NCBI GenBank assembly: GCA_040389065.1 | Contig: JAZKAR010000001.1 | Location: 178,970 to 242,969 of the forward strand | DNA: 64,000 nucleotides | Direction of reading: 5' to 3' | Source: JAZKAR01 sp040389065 | Lineage (GTDB): Bacteria > Pseudomonadota > Gammaproteobacteria > Burkholderiales > Casimicrobiaceae | Shown here: in pieces, positions 1 to 9,484 of the stretch | Layout: each line of letters starts with the position of its first letter | Position numbering within the stretch: the first letter of the stretch is position 1 | Translations under genes and position numbers: made by a program | The notes under the pieces: model-generated | What the model saw: the letters and a program-made list of their open reading frames with translations, nothing else | Database searches by the model: none | Told to the model about the DNA's origin: nothing

Positions 1-244
1 CAGTAAACTCACCTTTAACTTTTTCAAATACTTTTCCTTTACCAATACCGCGAACTTTTTGTAAGTCTTCTACAGATTTGAAGCTGCCATTTTGAGTGCG
101 ATATAAAACAATAGCCTGAGCTTTTTTAGGCCCAATACCGTTCACTTTTTCTAAATCGGCTTGTGTCGCAGAATTAAGATCAACGACAGCTAAAGCTACG
201 CCAGCGTATAGAAAAAGAAAAGCGCTGATTAGAAATTTTTTCAT
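1..244 (-). CDS. ComEA-like helix-hairpin-helix DNA-binding protein (3' end cut off by window edge)
   Basis: Reading the minus strand from an ATG at 244 gives 81 codons with no stop before the window edge, so the C-terminus is missing. Residues 1-19 form a short signal peptide (MKKF, hydrophobic core, then ALA). The mature part has two helix-hairpin-helix hairpins, seen as VNGIGPKKA near residue 34 and VRGIGKGK near residue 64, as in ComEA and small competence-type DNA-binding proteins. Such proteins bind double-stranded DNA outside the inner membrane during uptake for transformation. A good ribosome binding site (CTAGGAG) lies 7 bases before the ATG. The gene ends or continues outside the window, so its full length and any N-terminal anchor type cannot be judged. 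Family call is firm; a role in competence is inference. Confidence 0.85.
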   Translation of the reverse strand, partial: MKKFLISAFLFLYAGVALAVVDLNSATQADLEKVNGIGPKKAQAIVLYRTQNGSFKSVEDLQKVRGIGKGKVFEKVKGEFT

Positions 245-468
245 GGTTTTGCTCCTAGCAAAATAAAATCAATAAACTAATATCACAAGTCTAATAATGT
301 ATTTAATGCCGCTTCTTATCTCTATTCTATACATTCCCAAAGATAAGAAACATATTAAATGTACCCATGTTGACATCTGATAAAAAGTACTTTTATGTGT
401 ACTTGTGAGTTATCAACGCGCTATGATAAAACAGGTTGACTAAAGATTTTAATTTCGTTAATTAAATT

Positions 469-584
469 TTAGATTCATAGTTGAGTTTTGTCGGTGTTAT
501 GGTAACTTGCCTTATTCTTTGTATCGTCTATGTTGATATGAGGAGTATCCTGTGCTTGATAGAACTTCACTATGTAACTTCTAA
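469..584. repeat. Copy A of a dispersed imperfect palindromic repeat
   Basis: The right end reads TATGTAACTTCTAA and the left end TTAGATTCATAGTTGAG, matching the terminal inverted repeats of the copies at 22903, 36894 and 61124. The interior (TCGGTGTTATG, then CTTGATAGAACTTCAC near the right end) aligns best with copy C. This is the most diverged left arm of the four. It lies 33 bases beyond the stop codon of alr. Confidence 0.75.
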
Positions 585-617
585 ACTTAAGAAATTAAGA
601 TAACAAAATTACATTTA

Positions 618-1709
618 TTATATGGGTTCGTACACACGTTTTACTCTAGAGGTAATAGAGCACATTAATTCATATGCAATAGTGCTACTTTTTTGAGCAA
701 CAAGATCAATAGAAATGTGTGACCCCCATAACTCTACCCAACTACCAATTTCAGCGGCAGGGCAATGAGTAAGATCAATCGCTAACATATCCATAGATAT
801 GCGCCCAACAATTGATGTGTAATAGCCTTCTACCCATACAGGGGTACCTGATACAGCATGGCGAGGGTAACCATCTGCATACCCGCATGCCACAATACCT
901 ATACGCATAGGGCCAGAAGCTTTGAATGTGCCTCCATAGCCAACACCATCATTTGATTGAATATTTTGAATAGCAATAATGCCAGCTTTGAACGTAAAAG
1001 TAGCTTGTAAATTAAGGTCTTGTGCTGTGAATCCATCTAACGGGCTTGAGCCATATAAAGCAATACCCGGTCGAACAGCATCACCTGGTTGCCCGTGTAA
1101 TTGATGGAGCGTATTCCATCCAAACAACGTTGCTGAGTTAGCAATAGAAATAGAAGATTTCCAATCTAAGGAATTAAATAACTCTAAAGGCGTAATAATT
1201 CCATTTTTTTCATTAGCATTCGCAAAATGCGTCATCAAGACAATATTATTAATAAATGAAAGTTCTGCTAATGCTTCTTGTACTGAATGCAGGGCTTTAG
1301 GAGCAAACCCTAATCTATTCATTCCTGTGTTAATTTTTAAATAGATCGTAATTGATTTTGAAAATAAATGACTATTTTTTTTTAGCCATATAATTTGATT
1401 ATATTCGTGAATAACAGCTGTGAGGTTGTACTTTGCTATCCATGCGATATCCTTAATATTGAAGGGGCCTTCTAATAAAAGTATAGGTCTAGTCTCGCCA
1501 TTTTCTCGTAAGGCGATAGCGCGATCTAATTCTAGGAGGGCTAAACCATCTGCATCTACAAGCGCAGGTAAAATAGAATTTACGTTATGACCATAGGCAT
1601 CTGCTTTAACAACTGCCCATACGAAAGCATTTTGAGCTTTTTCGCGAATGATAGAAAGATTGTGAGAAAGTGAAGAAAGATGGAAATGAGTATAAGTAGG
1701 ACGGTTCAT
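618..1709 (-). CDS. alr: Alanine racemase
   Basis: Fold type III PLP enzyme that interconverts L- and D-alanine in the cytoplasm, supplying D-alanine for peptidoglycan. The protein has 363 residues, the usual length. The PLP lysine is Lys35 in the motif VVKADAYGHN. The second catalytic tyrosine lies in the GVGYGGTF segment, and the active-site stretch GRISMDML is near residue 300. No clear ribosome binding site is seen before the ATG at 1709, but the start fits the family N-terminus. The gene is divergent from flgK, with a 111-base shared upstream region, and is followed at its 3' end by repeat copy A. Confidence 0.97.
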   Translation of the reverse strand: MNRPTYTHFHLSSLSHNLSIIREKAQNAFVWAVVKADAYGHNVNSILPALVDADGLALLELDRAIALRENGETRPILLLEGPFNIKDIAWIAKYNLTAVIHEYNQIIWLKKNSHLFSKSITIYLKINTGMNRLGFAPKALHSVQEALAELSFINNIVLMTHFANANEKNGIITPLELFNSLDWKSSISIANSATLFGWNTLHQLHGQPGDAVRPGIALYGSSPLDGFTAQDLNLQATFTFKAGIIAIQNIQSNDGVGYGGTFKASGPMRIGIVACGYADGYPRHAVSGTPVWVEGYYTSIVGRISMDMLAIDLTHCPAAEIGSWVELWGSHISIDLVAQKSSTIAYELMCSITSRVKRVYEPI

Positions 1710-1820
1710 AGTAAAAACATATAGAAAAGGTTCTTCATTTTACGACTAAGGAGGACGTAAATCTTATAGTACCTCTCAAAAAGAGAGAATAAATTTTGTA
1801 ATTTTCTGGCGGTATCAATC

Positions 1821-3716
1821 ATGGCAAATGGTATTTTTAGTATTGGCATAACAGGGCTAAATGCTGCAAAGATTGGGTTGGATATTACTGGAAATAATAT
1901 TGCCAACGTCAATACACCAGGATATAGCCGGCAGGAAATTTTACAATCACCAACCACGGGTCAAAATTTAGGTTCTGGATATATTGGTCAAGGCACTCAA
2001 GTTGATACCGTTGCACGGCAGTATAATTCCTTTTTGCAAAATCAAGTTGTTTTAAATCAAAGTCAGCAAAGCTATTACGAAAGTTATTCAGCTCAAATAA
2101 CTCAAATAGATGATTTACTCAATGATTCAAGTACAGGAATTTCTCCTGCAATGCAGAAGTTTTTTAGTTCAATGCAAGATTTAGCCAATTCACCTATGTC
2201 GGGGTCTACTCGTCAAACGGTAGTAAGTAGCAGTGAATCATTAGTAGAAAGTTTTAAGTCTTTAGATGGGCAGCTTAAAAATATTGAAACGGGTGTAAAC
2301 ACTCAAATTAATCAATCGCTTAATGATATTAATGGACTAAGTTCAAAAATTGCTGACTTAAATCAAAAAATACAAAGTGCAGGTTCATATACTAATCAGC
2401 AGCCGAATAGTTTTTTAGATCAGCGTGATGAAGCAATGAAGTCGCTTAATAAACTTATTCAGGCTAGCGGCACTGTTCAAGCAGATGGCTCACTAGATGT
2501 ATATATAGGAACAGGGCAAAGCTTAGTTGTAGGGAATCGTGCCGAAACCTTGGTAGCAGTAAAAGATAGTGCAGATCCTAGCCAGCTAAATGTGGCAGTA
2601 AAAAATAGTACAGGCTCTACAGTTTTGCAAGCGTCATCACTTGCTGGTGGATCACTAGGTGGATTATTGGCGTTCAGAGATGAGTCTTTGAACTCTACTC
2701 GTAATCAGCTTGGTAAATTGGCAGTAGGTTTTGCGACCACAGTGAATGCACAGCAAAGTTTAGGTACAGACTTAAAGGGTGCATTAGGTACAAATATGTT
2801 CGCAGTAGGAAATACGAATGTATTAGCGAATGCTAACAACACAGGCAGTGGAACGGTAAGTGCAGCGATTACTGATGTTAAACAATTAACAACTAGTGAC
2901 TACGAGCTAAGTGTTCAGGGTGGTCAATACCAAGTTAAGCGGCTTTCGGATAATGTAACGCAAACATTTGGTACTTTGCCTCAAACAGTAGATGGCGTCG
3001 CTATTAATGTAACGGGAACACCCGCTGAAGGAGATCGATTTGTTGTTCAGCCTACCCGTTTGCAAGCATTCGGTTTATCAATGAATATTAGCGATGGCTC
3101 AAAAATAGCAGCGGCTTCCCCCATTCTTACTCAACAAGCTTCTACAAATACTGGGAATGCATCTATAAGTGCAGGAAGCGTGGTAAATAACACAAATGGC
3201 TTGCCCTTAGCTGCGCCTATCTCACTTACCTATGATGCGACAGCTGGGGCATTTAATGTTACCGGTGACGCTACTCCTACCACGGTAAGCTATGTAACAG
3301 GAAGTACCGTTACGTTAAATGGAAATCTCCAATTTAACATTACAGGTACTCCAAAAAATGGTGATCAATTTACGATTAGCGCTAATACTAATGGAGTTAG
3401 TGATAATCGTAATGCTTTAGCATTAGGGCAACTGCAAACAACTAAAATTTTTGATAACTCTACAAGTAGCTATCAAGAAAATTACGCTCAACTTGTTAGT
3501 GCAGTAGGCAGCCAAACACGTTTAGTAGATGCAAGTGCTCAATCACAAACTAGCCTCTTAAATGCTTCTGAAGCAGCTGCACAAGGGGTTTCTGGAGTGA
3601 ATTTAGATGAAGAGGCTGCTCGGCTTTTACAATATCAACAAGCCTATCAAGCTTCAGGTAAATTATTGCAAATTGCTTCGCAACTGTTTGACACTATTTT
3701 ACAGTTAGGACGCTAG
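1821..3716 (+). CDS. flgK: Flagellar hook-associated protein 1 (FlgK)
   Basis: FlgK forms the first junction ring between hook and filament and is exported through the flagellar type III apparatus. The 631-residue protein opens with the conserved FlgK start (SIGITGLNAAKIGLDITGNNIAN, then NTPGYSRQ near residue 33). It ends with the heptad-rich C-terminal helix (NLDEEAARLLQYQQAYQASGKLLQ) that packs against the N-terminal helix. The middle is rich in Asn, Thr and Gly, as in other FlgK proteins. A weak GGCGG precedes the ATG at 9 bases. flgL follows after a 117-base gap. The rest of the flagellar rod and hook genes are not in this window. Confidence 0.96.
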   Translation: MANGIFSIGITGLNAAKIGLDITGNNIANVNTPGYSRQEILQSPTTGQNLGSGYIGQGTQVDTVARQYNSFLQNQVVLNQSQQSYYESYSAQITQIDDLLNDSSTGISPAMQKFFSSMQDLANSPMSGSTRQTVVSSSESLVESFKSLDGQLKNIETGVNTQINQSLNDINGLSSKIADLNQKIQSAGSYTNQQPNSFLDQRDEAMKSLNKLIQASGTVQADGSLDVYIGTGQSLVVGNRAETLVAVKDSADPSQLNVAVKNSTGSTVLQASSLAGGSLGGLLAFRDESLNSTRNQLGKLAVGFATTVNAQQSLGTDLKGALGTNMFAVGNTNVLANANNTGSGTVSAAITDVKQLTTSDYELSVQGGQYQVKRLSDNVTQTFGTLPQTVDGVAINVTGTPAEGDRFVVQPTRLQAFGLSMNISDGSKIAAASPILTQQASTNTGNASISAGSVVNNTNGLPLAAPISLTYDATAGAFNVTGDATPTTVSYVTGSTVTLNGNLQFNITGTPKNGDQFTISANTNGVSDNRNALALGQLQTTKIFDNSTSSYQENYAQLVSAVGSQTRLVDASAQSQTSLLNASEAAAQGVSGVNLDEEAARLLQYQQAYQASGKLLQIASQLFDTILQLGR

Positions 3717-3833
3717 TAGTTCTTAGTTTAAGAAATGAAGCACTACTAAGTAAAATTGTTTTTAAAGAATGTGAGTTTTTAAGAAAAGCAACTATTTTCT
3801 TGAAAACTTATCAATGGTATGAGGGCTGTGATT

Positions 3834-5060
3834 ATGCGTATTAGTACACCTATGATGTTTGACGAGGGTATTAGAAATATCCAGGATCGCCAGTCGCAAA
3901 TGAATCGCTTACAGACACAGTTAGCGTCTGGACAGCAACTTTTATCGCCTTCTGATGATCCGGCAGCAAGTGCAAAGATTTTGGGTTTGCAGCAAAGCCA
4001 ATTAACTAATCAGCAATATTCAAAGAATAGTCAGAATGCTAGTAATACATTAGATTTGATGGATTCTTCTATTCAAAATGTTATAGATACCTTGCAATCG
4101 CTTAAAACAAGTGCAATTCAAGGAGGAAATGCCACCTTGAATAGCCAAGATCGTGAAACTATTGCTCAGCAAATAGATCAAGCTTTTCAGCAAGTTATAG
4201 GAACTGCTAATACTACTGATGCCAACGGGGAATATATTTTTTCAGGATACAGCGCTAACGTTAAACCTTTTGTAGAAAGTTCTAACGGTCGCGTAAATTA
4301 TATGGGTGATCAAGGGCAACGTAATAGTCAGGTTTCTGCTCAAACACAAATACCTGTCAGCCAAAGCGGGTTTTCGGTATTTGAAAAAATTCCTGCGGGA
4401 AATGGTGTTTTTGTAACTTCGACTGGCACCACGAATACAGGAGGTGGTGCTGTAGATGCTGGAAGTATAACGAATCCTAGTCAGTTAACAGGGCATAGTT
4501 ATAGCGTAAGCTTCAACGTTACTACAACAAATGGTCAGGCATCGACAAAGTATACCGTAACAGATAATACATCTAATCAAGCGGTATTAGCTGATCAGTC
4601 TTATGTACCAGGAGCAGCGATTCAATTTGATGGATTACAATTTGCTATTCAAGGAAGCCCTGCACAGGGAGATACTTTCGATGTTAAACCTGCGACAAAT
4701 CAAAGTATTTTTACAACCTTAGATCAAATGCGTCAAGCTTTAAGAGCTCCACAAACGACCACAAGTGATAAAGCTAATTTTCAAACTAATTTTGGTCAAG
4801 CTTTAGCAGGTTTAGAGCAATCATTAGACCATATTGTGAACACGCAAGCATCGATAGGTAATTACGCCCAGCAAGCTGAAACCAACAAGAATCAAGCTGA
4901 TGATCTTGATGTACAGTATAAAAAGCAATTAGCGCAGCTTCAAGATTTGGATTACACCAAAGCAATTAGCGATTTCACTCAGCAGCAAACGTACCTCGAA
5001 GCTGCGCAGAAAACGTTTGTTCAGATTCAAGGACTATCGCTATTTAATTATATTAGTTAG
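3834..5060 (+). CDS. flgL: Flagellar hook-associated protein 3 (FlgL)
   Basis: FlgL is the second hook-filament junction protein, exported through the flagellar machine. The chosen start is the ATG at 3834, giving MRISTPMMFDEG, the standard FlgL opening, with GAGGG ten bases upstream. An in-frame ATG at 3819 would add five residues. The protein has 408 residues. The N-terminal flagellin-like helix carries the LASGQQLLSPSDDPAAS motif near residue 35, and the C-terminal helix ends in YTKAISDFTQQQTYLEAAQKTF. It lies downstream of flgK on the same strand, as is usual for the pair. Confidence 0.95.
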   Translation: MRISTPMMFDEGIRNIQDRQSQMNRLQTQLASGQQLLSPSDDPAASAKILGLQQSQLTNQQYSKNSQNASNTLDLMDSSIQNVIDTLQSLKTSAIQGGNATLNSQDRETIAQQIDQAFQQVIGTANTTDANGEYIFSGYSANVKPFVESSNGRVNYMGDQGQRNSQVSAQTQIPVSQSGFSVFEKIPAGNGVFVTSTGTTNTGGGAVDAGSITNPSQLTGHSYSVSFNVTTTNGQASTKYTVTDNTSNQAVLADQSYVPGAAIQFDGLQFAIQGSPAQGDTFDVKPATNQSIFTTLDQMRQALRAPQTTTSDKANFQTNFGQALAGLEQSLDHIVNTQASIGNYAQQAETNKNQADDLDVQYKKQLAQLQDLDYTKAISDFTQQQTYLEAAQKTFVQIQGLSLFNYIS

Positions 5061-5281
5061 AGCTTGATTAAAGCTTAGCGTCATTGATAACACTTATTAA
5101 AAATCTAAATCTTTATTTAGATAACAAATTATAAAAATTATATTTAATTAAAATGAGTAAATATAGGTTTGCCAAGAAAAAATGATCTGGACAAACCTTA
5201 GTGCCTTAAAAACAAATGCTTAATAGCTAATGGTTAGTGATTAGTAATCATTGAAAGCTTTTTATCGATGAAGTAAAAATA

Positions 5282-6169
5282 TTAAGGCTCTCTTTGCTTA
5301 AATGTATTGCAGCTTTCAATCGTTCCTTTCTCCATGCCTTGTTTAAACCAATATACGCGTTGTTGTGAACTGCCATGCGTAAAACTCTCGGGAACTACAT
5401 AGCCTTGACTTTGTTTTTGTAAAGAATCGTCTCCAATTGCTGTGGCTGCGGTTAGTGCTTCTTCTACATCGCCCTGTTCTAAAACATGCCGAGATTTATC
5501 GGCGTGATTTGCCCAAACACCTGCTAAACAGTCCGCTTGTAGTTCAAGACGAACGGATAATGCATTGGCTTCAATTTTTGAGGCTCTTTCTTGTGTTTGA
5601 TGAACTTTACTTGAAACTCCTAGTAGATTTTGTACGTGGTGTCCCACCTCGTGGGCAATAACATAAGCCTGTGCAAAGTCGCCGGGAGCTTTAAAACGAC
5701 GCTGAAGTTGATTATAAAAATCAAGATCAATATAAACTTTTTGATCTAAAGGACAATAGAAAGGCCCCATAGCTGACTGACCTGTGCCGCATGCTGTTCT
5801 GGTTGCACGGCTAAAAAGTACAAGTTTGGGTTCGCTATACTGTTTCCCTTTTTCATTAAAGAGCGTTTTCCATGTATCTTCTGTATCTGCTAATACAATA
5901 GAAACAAAACGCGAGAGTTTTTGCTCTTCAGGAGTACGTTGTTTAGAAGGTTGAGATGTATTAACTTCTGCAGAAGGTGTTGAAGATTTTATAACACTAT
6001 AGCCTTGTAAGAGGATAGAAGGATCAATACCAAAATAAAGGCCTGCCAGAGTGATAACGATGCCTCCTATACCTAAGGAGCCTCCGCTAATAGGGAATCT
6101 TCCGCCGCTAAAGCCTTCATCTCGACGATCTTCAATATTAGAGCTTTCTCTACCTTCATCTAATCGCAT
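5282..6169 (-). CDS. ypfJ: YpfJ-family neutral zinc metallopeptidase
   Basis: The protein has 295 residues. A Glu/Arg-rich cytoplasmic start (MRLDEGRESSNIEDRRDEG) is followed by one membrane segment at about residues 31-50, then a large presumably periplasmic domain. The zinc-binding helix HEVGHHVQ is at residues 173-180. The family pattern CGTGQSAMGPFYCP lies near residue 128 and LQADCLAGVWA downstream. This is the KPN_00809/YpfJ family, whose substrates are poorly known. A consensus AGGAGG lies 8 bases before the ATG. The gene points towards flgL and is separated from hisE by 644 bases of non-coding DNA. Confidence 0.9.
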   Translation of the reverse strand: MRLDEGRESSNIEDRRDEGFSGGRFPISGGSLGIGGIVITLAGLYFGIDPSILLQGYSVIKSSTPSAEVNTSQPSKQRTPEEQKLSRFVSIVLADTEDTWKTLFNEKGKQYSEPKLVLFSRATRTACGTGQSAMGPFYCPLDQKVYIDLDFYNQLQRRFKAPGDFAQAYVIAHEVGHHVQNLLGVSSKVHQTQERASKIEANALSVRLELQADCLAGVWANHADKSRHVLEQGDVEEALTAATAIGDDSLQKQSQGYVVPESFTHGSSQQRVYWFKQGMEKGTIESCNTFKQREP

Positions 6170-6813
6170 ATGATTTCCTCCTTGAGACTTTTTTGATTAT
6201 TGGTTATTAAATGATGTGACCCATGCTATATGGTTTTAGTAGCTCGATAGCATATAGCACTGCAAAACTTACTTATGCGATACAACGTCATAGCATTCTA
6301 GTCATTTTAGTAAAGCTCTAGTGCGTAAGTAATTAATAAAACCGTTTGTAAGTATAGCAATTGAAGAGTTTATACCTACTGTTATGATTCACTGCTCATC
6401 AGAATATTTTTTTCTAATTCACAGCTAGCTAGAAGCACTACTTCTAAGGTGATGATATCTGTTCGAAGAATGCGATACAAGAAAATCTCTATTTTTATCC
6501 TTCATTATTGAAGTGAATGATTAGATTCTGATAATTTTTATAAGATAAAATAGATGATAAACTGAATCAATTAATTATATATCAACTTGTTTTTTATTAT
6601 TTTCTTTGAGTGTATTTTGAAAGATTTGTTTTAGATATTTAGTATGCTTAATAATAAAGCTTAGAATGCTTTATTAATCGAGGTTAATAATACATTTAAC
6701 ACATCTTGAGATTCGTTTTTATAGGCGATATTGTTTACTAAAAGTAATTTTTAGCCTCATAAACATAATATTCGATAAATACGATCTCAATTTTATTTCT
6801 AAGATAATAATTT
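6170..6813. other. Long intergenic region between ypfJ and hisE
   Basis: No convincing gene is seen in these 644 AT-rich bases. There is a 9-bp inverted repeat (TGCTATATG at 6224 and CATATAGCA at 6251). A second stem, AATAAAGC...GCTTTATT, lies at about 6650-6675 and could serve as a weak end signal for the his transcript 140 bases past hisE. Promoters for ypfJ must lie near the left edge. Confidence 0.4.
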
Positions 6814-7140
6814 TTATTCTTGAAGTGGGTTGCGGCGTGCTTTTTCAACCAATCCTGAAGTACCTTCTCGTAGTTCAAGCTCGTTTTCAACATCTGATAA
6901 AGTAAGGCCATAATAATTTAATGTGACAAGAATATGAAACCATAAATCTGCAGCTTCTTTAATTAAATGTTGGTTATCTTTATCTTTAGCGGCCATAATT
7001 AATTCAGCAGCTTCTTCGGCTACTTTTTTAAGGCAAGCATCTTCTCCTTTATGAAAAAGGCGTGAAACATAGGAGCTATCAGGGTTAACATTGCGACGTG
7101 CAGCAATAGTGGTTTGTAAGCGTGCAAGAACATCAGACAT
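6814..7140 (-). CDS. hisE: Phosphoribosyl-ATP pyrophosphatase
   Basis: HisE hydrolyses phosphoribosyl-ATP to phosphoribosyl-AMP, the second step of histidine synthesis. The 108-residue protein is a typical all-alpha MazG-like HisE, with the metal-binding helices KKVAEEAAELIMAAK (about residues 38-52) and HLIKEAADLWFHILV (about 58-72). It is a separate protein, not fused to HisI, as in many betaproteobacteria. It follows hisI by 5 bases and closes the his gene run. Confidence 0.96.
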   Translation of the reverse strand: MSDVLARLQTTIAARRNVNPDSSYVSRLFHKGEDACLKKVAEEAAELIMAAKDKDNQHLIKEAADLWFHILVTLNYYGLTLSDVENELELREGTSGLVEKARRNPLQE

Positions 7141-7145
7141 AGAAC

Positions 7146-7568
7146 TTATCCTGGATAAAAAGTTTTAGGGTCTTTTAAAATAGGATAAACAGCTTCCCAG
7201 CGGTTTTCCGAGGCCGTATGCTCAAGCTTATGGAAGAAACAATGGTGGCGACCAGTATGGCAGGCGATACCTCCTAGTTGTTCAACATGAATTAATATAG
7301 CGTCTCCATCACAGTCTAAAAAAATATCATGTACTTTTTGTGTATGCCCTGAAAGTTCGCCTTTATGCCATAATTTTTGACGTGAGCGAGAAAAGTATAC
7401 AGCTTCGCCTGTTTGAACAGTTTTGTGTAATGCTTCTTTGTTCATCCATGCTAACATTAAGACGGTACCAGTATCTTTTTCTTGTGCAATAACGCTAATT
7501 AAGCCTTGTTCATTCCATCGAATTGCCTCTAACCAAGGTAATGAAAGATTGACGTCTTTACTACTCAT
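7146..7568 (-). CDS. hisI: Phosphoribosyl-AMP cyclohydrolase
   Basis: HisI opens the purine ring of phosphoribosyl-AMP in histidine synthesis. At 140 residues it is the stand-alone form. The metal-binding signature [26 protein letters not shown] is complete (about residues 86-111), with the Cys and His ligands in place, and the upstream [12 protein letters not shown] stretch matches the family. The ATG overlaps the hisF stop by four bases (ATGA), so translation is probably coupled. hisE follows. Confidence 0.96.
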   Translation of the reverse strand: MSSKDVNLSLPWLEAIRWNEQGLISVIAQEKDTGTVLMLAWMNKEALHKTVQTGEAVYFSRSRQKLWHKGELSGHTQKVHDIFLDCDGDAILIHVEQLGGIACHTGRHHCFFHKLEHTASENRWEAVYPILKDPKTFYPG

Positions 7569-8323
7569 AAACGAACCTCAATACCTGTTTTGTGCAAAGC
7601 ATTTTTAACTTCTTTAATAGTACATTCACCAAAATGAAAAATGCTAGCAGCTAGCACAGCATCTGCTTTACCTAGCGTAATACCTTCAATCATGTGTTGT
7701 ATGTTACCAACCCCTCCACTCGCAATAACGGGAATTGATACTGCTTGTGAAATACGACGAGTAAGTTCAAGATCGAAGCCTTTTTTACTGCCATCACGAT
7801 CCATGCTGGTTAGTAAGATCTCGCCAGCCCCTCTTTTTGTAACTTCCATTGCCCATGCTATAGCATCAATACCTGTAGCTTTACGCCCTCCATGTGTAAA
7901 GACTTCCCATTTTTCTGGGCCTATCTGTTTTGCATCTAGTGCAGCTACAATACACTGAGAGCCATAATAATCACTACATTCATTAATTAAGTCGGGGCGT
8001 GAGAGTGCAGCAGAGTTAATACTGATTTTATCAGCACCAGCATTTAATAAGTCTCTTACATCTTCAACTTTACGAATACCCCCCCCAACTGTTAAAGGAA
8101 TAAATATGGTAGAGGCTACTTTTTCAATAAGCGTATAAAGCAAACTACGAGCTTCGATACTGGCTGTAATATCCAGAAATGTGATTTCGTCAGCTCCTTG
8201 CTCATCATAAATGCGTGCTTGCTCAACTGGGTCACCTGCATCGCGCAGTGACTCAAACTGAATACCTTTTACAGTACGACCATTAGAAATGTCGAGGCAA
8301 GGAATGACTCGTTTAGTAAGCAT
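7565..8323 (-). CDS. hisF: Imidazole glycerol phosphate synthase, cyclase subunit
   Basis: HisF is the TIM-barrel cyclase that, with ammonia from HisH, makes imidazole glycerol phosphate and AICAR. The start at 8323 gives [16 protein letters not shown], the family N-terminus, with catalytic Asp at residue 11. An in-frame ATG at 8353 would add ten residues that have no counterpart in the family. The phosphate loops TVGGGIR and ASGGVGN are present. Codons for TVGGG contain an uninterrupted run of eight G (8079-8086 on the plus strand, as C). A terminator-like hairpin and a parS-like palindrome lie just upstream, so hisF-hisI-hisE may have its own transcript. Confidence 0.95.
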   Translation of the reverse strand: MLTKRVIPCLDISNGRTVKGIQFESLRDAGDPVEQARIYDEQGADEITFLDITASIEARSLLYTLIEKVASTIFIPLTVGGGIRKVEDVRDLLNAGADKISINSAALSRPDLINECSDYYGSQCIVAALDAKQIGPEKWEVFTHGGRKATGIDAIAWAMEVTKRGAGEILLTSMDRDGSKKGFDLELTRRISQAVSIPVIASGGVGNIQHMIEGITLGKADAVLAASIFHFGECTIKEVKNALHKTGIEVRL

Positions 8324-8329
8324 AATATG

Positions 8330-8345
8330 AGTTCCACGTGAAACG
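8330..8345. promoter_or_regulatory. parS: parS-like ParB binding site (variant)
   Basis: GTTCCACGTGAAAC at 8331-8344 fits the widely used parS core GTTNCACGTGAAAC. It differs from the sites at 35313 and 52600 only by C for T at the variable fourth core position, and its two flanking bases do not match the consensus. It lies 7 bases upstream of the chosen hisF start codon. Chance occurrence is possible, but the presence of two better sites makes ParB binding plausible. Confidence 0.6.
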
Positions 8346-8436
8346 TTAAGCAACTACTTTAAAGGATGATACATTATTTAACGTCTTGAAAATATCATTT
8401 TAGGTAAGATAAGTTAAATGAAAATAACTGTAAAGT

Positions 8437-8491
8437 TTAAATATAAAAGCCCCCAATTTGATAAGTTAAGCACCTATCATTTTAAGGGGGC
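8437..8491 (-). terminator. Rho-independent terminator after hisA
   Basis: GCCCCC (8449-8454) pairs with GGGGGC (8486-8491), with an inner TGATA/TATCA helix. On the minus strand the stem is followed by TTTTATATTT. It lies 29 bases past the hisA stop and upstream of hisF, so it should reduce read-through from the upstream his genes. Confidence 0.7.
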
Positions 8492-8519
8492 ATTTATCAA
8501 AAACAGACGTTAAATAGCT

Positions 8520-9260
8520 TTAGCTGGTTTTCGCTGAAGCTAAAGAATGCGCGGTTTTAAAATCTAAAGAGCCTTGATATAAAGCACGCCCTACAATTAC
8601 AGCGCCAATCCCTCTATCTTCAACCTCAAGTAAGGCTTGAATATCTTCAATTTTCCCCACACCTCCACTGGCGATAACGGGAATAGTTAATGCATCTGCT
8701 AGGGCAACTGTAGCATCTATATTAATGCCAGTAAGCATTCCATCACGACCGATATCAGTATAGGCAACCGCTTCAACGCCATAATCTTCAAAACGTTTTG
8801 CTAAATCAATAACATCATGCCCGGTCATTTTAGACCACCCTTCGACAGCAACTTTGCCATCTCGAGCATCAAGCCCAACAATAATATGTCCTGGAAAAGC
8901 GACACAGGCCTCTTTCAAAAACCCCGGGCTTTTAACGGCTGCTGTACCAATAATAACGGTATGAATACCTGCATCAAGATAACGTTCAATGGTAATAAGA
9001 TCTCGAATGCCGCCGCCAAGTTGAACAGTCATTTTATCGCCTACTTCAGCAAGAATGGCTTCAATAGCGTATTTGTTAACGGGTTTTCCAGCAAAAGCAC
9101 CATTAAGATCAACGAGGTGAAGGCGCTCTGCTCCGAGATTATGCCAATGACGTGCCATGGCTGCCGGATCTTCAGAAAAAACGGTAGCTTGATCCATATC
9201 ACCTTGTTGGAGGCGTACACAATGGCCGTCTTTTAAGTCAATGGCTGGAATAATCAACAT
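8520..9260 (-). CDS. hisA: Phosphoribosylformimino-AICAR ribotide isomerase
   Basis: HisA catalyses the Amadori rearrangement of ProFAR to PRFAR in histidine synthesis. The 246-residue TIM barrel begins [17 protein letters not shown] with catalytic Asp8. It has the second catalytic aspartate in [10 protein letters not shown] near residue 130 and phosphate-binding loops VQLGGGIRD and ASGGVGK. It lies between hisH and hisF in the usual order. A 20-bp perfect hairpin sits upstream, towards hisH, and a terminator sits downstream. Confidence 0.97.
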   Translation of the reverse strand: MLIIPAIDLKDGHCVRLQQGDMDQATVFSEDPAAMARHWHNLGAERLHLVDLNGAFAGKPVNKYAIEAILAEVGDKMTVQLGGGIRDLITIERYLDAGIHTVIIGTAAVKSPGFLKEACVAFPGHIIVGLDARDGKVAVEGWSKMTGHDVIDLAKRFEDYGVEAVAYTDIGRDGMLTGINIDATVALADALTIPVIASGGVGKIEDIQALLEVEDRGIGAVIVGRALYQGSLDFKTAHSLASAKTS

Positions 9261-9322
9261 GTTACGATTTCCTGTTTATACTATTAAGTTATTAGCAAAA
9301 AAAATCAGTTAGTTTTCATGAG

Positions 9323-9368
9323 GTACCTTTCTATGTTAAGGAGAGTATTCCTTAACATAGAAAGGTAC
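9323..9368. other. Perfect 20-bp hairpin between hisH and hisA
   Basis: GTACCTTTCTATGTTAAGGA (9323-9342) and its exact reverse complement (9349-9368) flank the 6-base loop GAGTAT. Neither side is followed directly by a U-run, so it is not a classic terminator. In the his mRNA it would form a very stable stem about 60 bases before the hisA start. It may be an mRNA processing or stabilising element. Confidence 0.7.
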
Positions 9369-9484
9369 ATTTTCCATTTGTAATCATTGAAGACATTTCA
9401 TCATTCATTGTTGCAAATGGTATCAAGAATATTTTTGCTGGCAAAGTTTGAAATGGTTTTTTACTAGCATGTGAAGAGTTTTAT

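Noticed and set aside
1791..1820. Possible sigma-28 promoter just before flgK (TAAATTTT, 11 bases, GCGGTATC)
   Set aside because: The -10 part would lie about five bases from the start codon, leaving no room for a leader or ribosome binding site.
5437..5661. Plus-strand open reading frame inside ypfJ
   Set aside because: It is a shadow of the metallopeptidase gene, without a ribosome binding site or recognisable domain.
7641..7958. Plus-strand open reading frame of 105 codons opposite hisF
   Set aside because: It lies fully antisense to hisF, which has complete family motifs; the antisense product has a biased, unfamiliar composition.
8817..9236. Plus-strand open reading frame of 139 codons opposite hisA
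   Set aside because: Antisense to a confident gene and without any known pattern.
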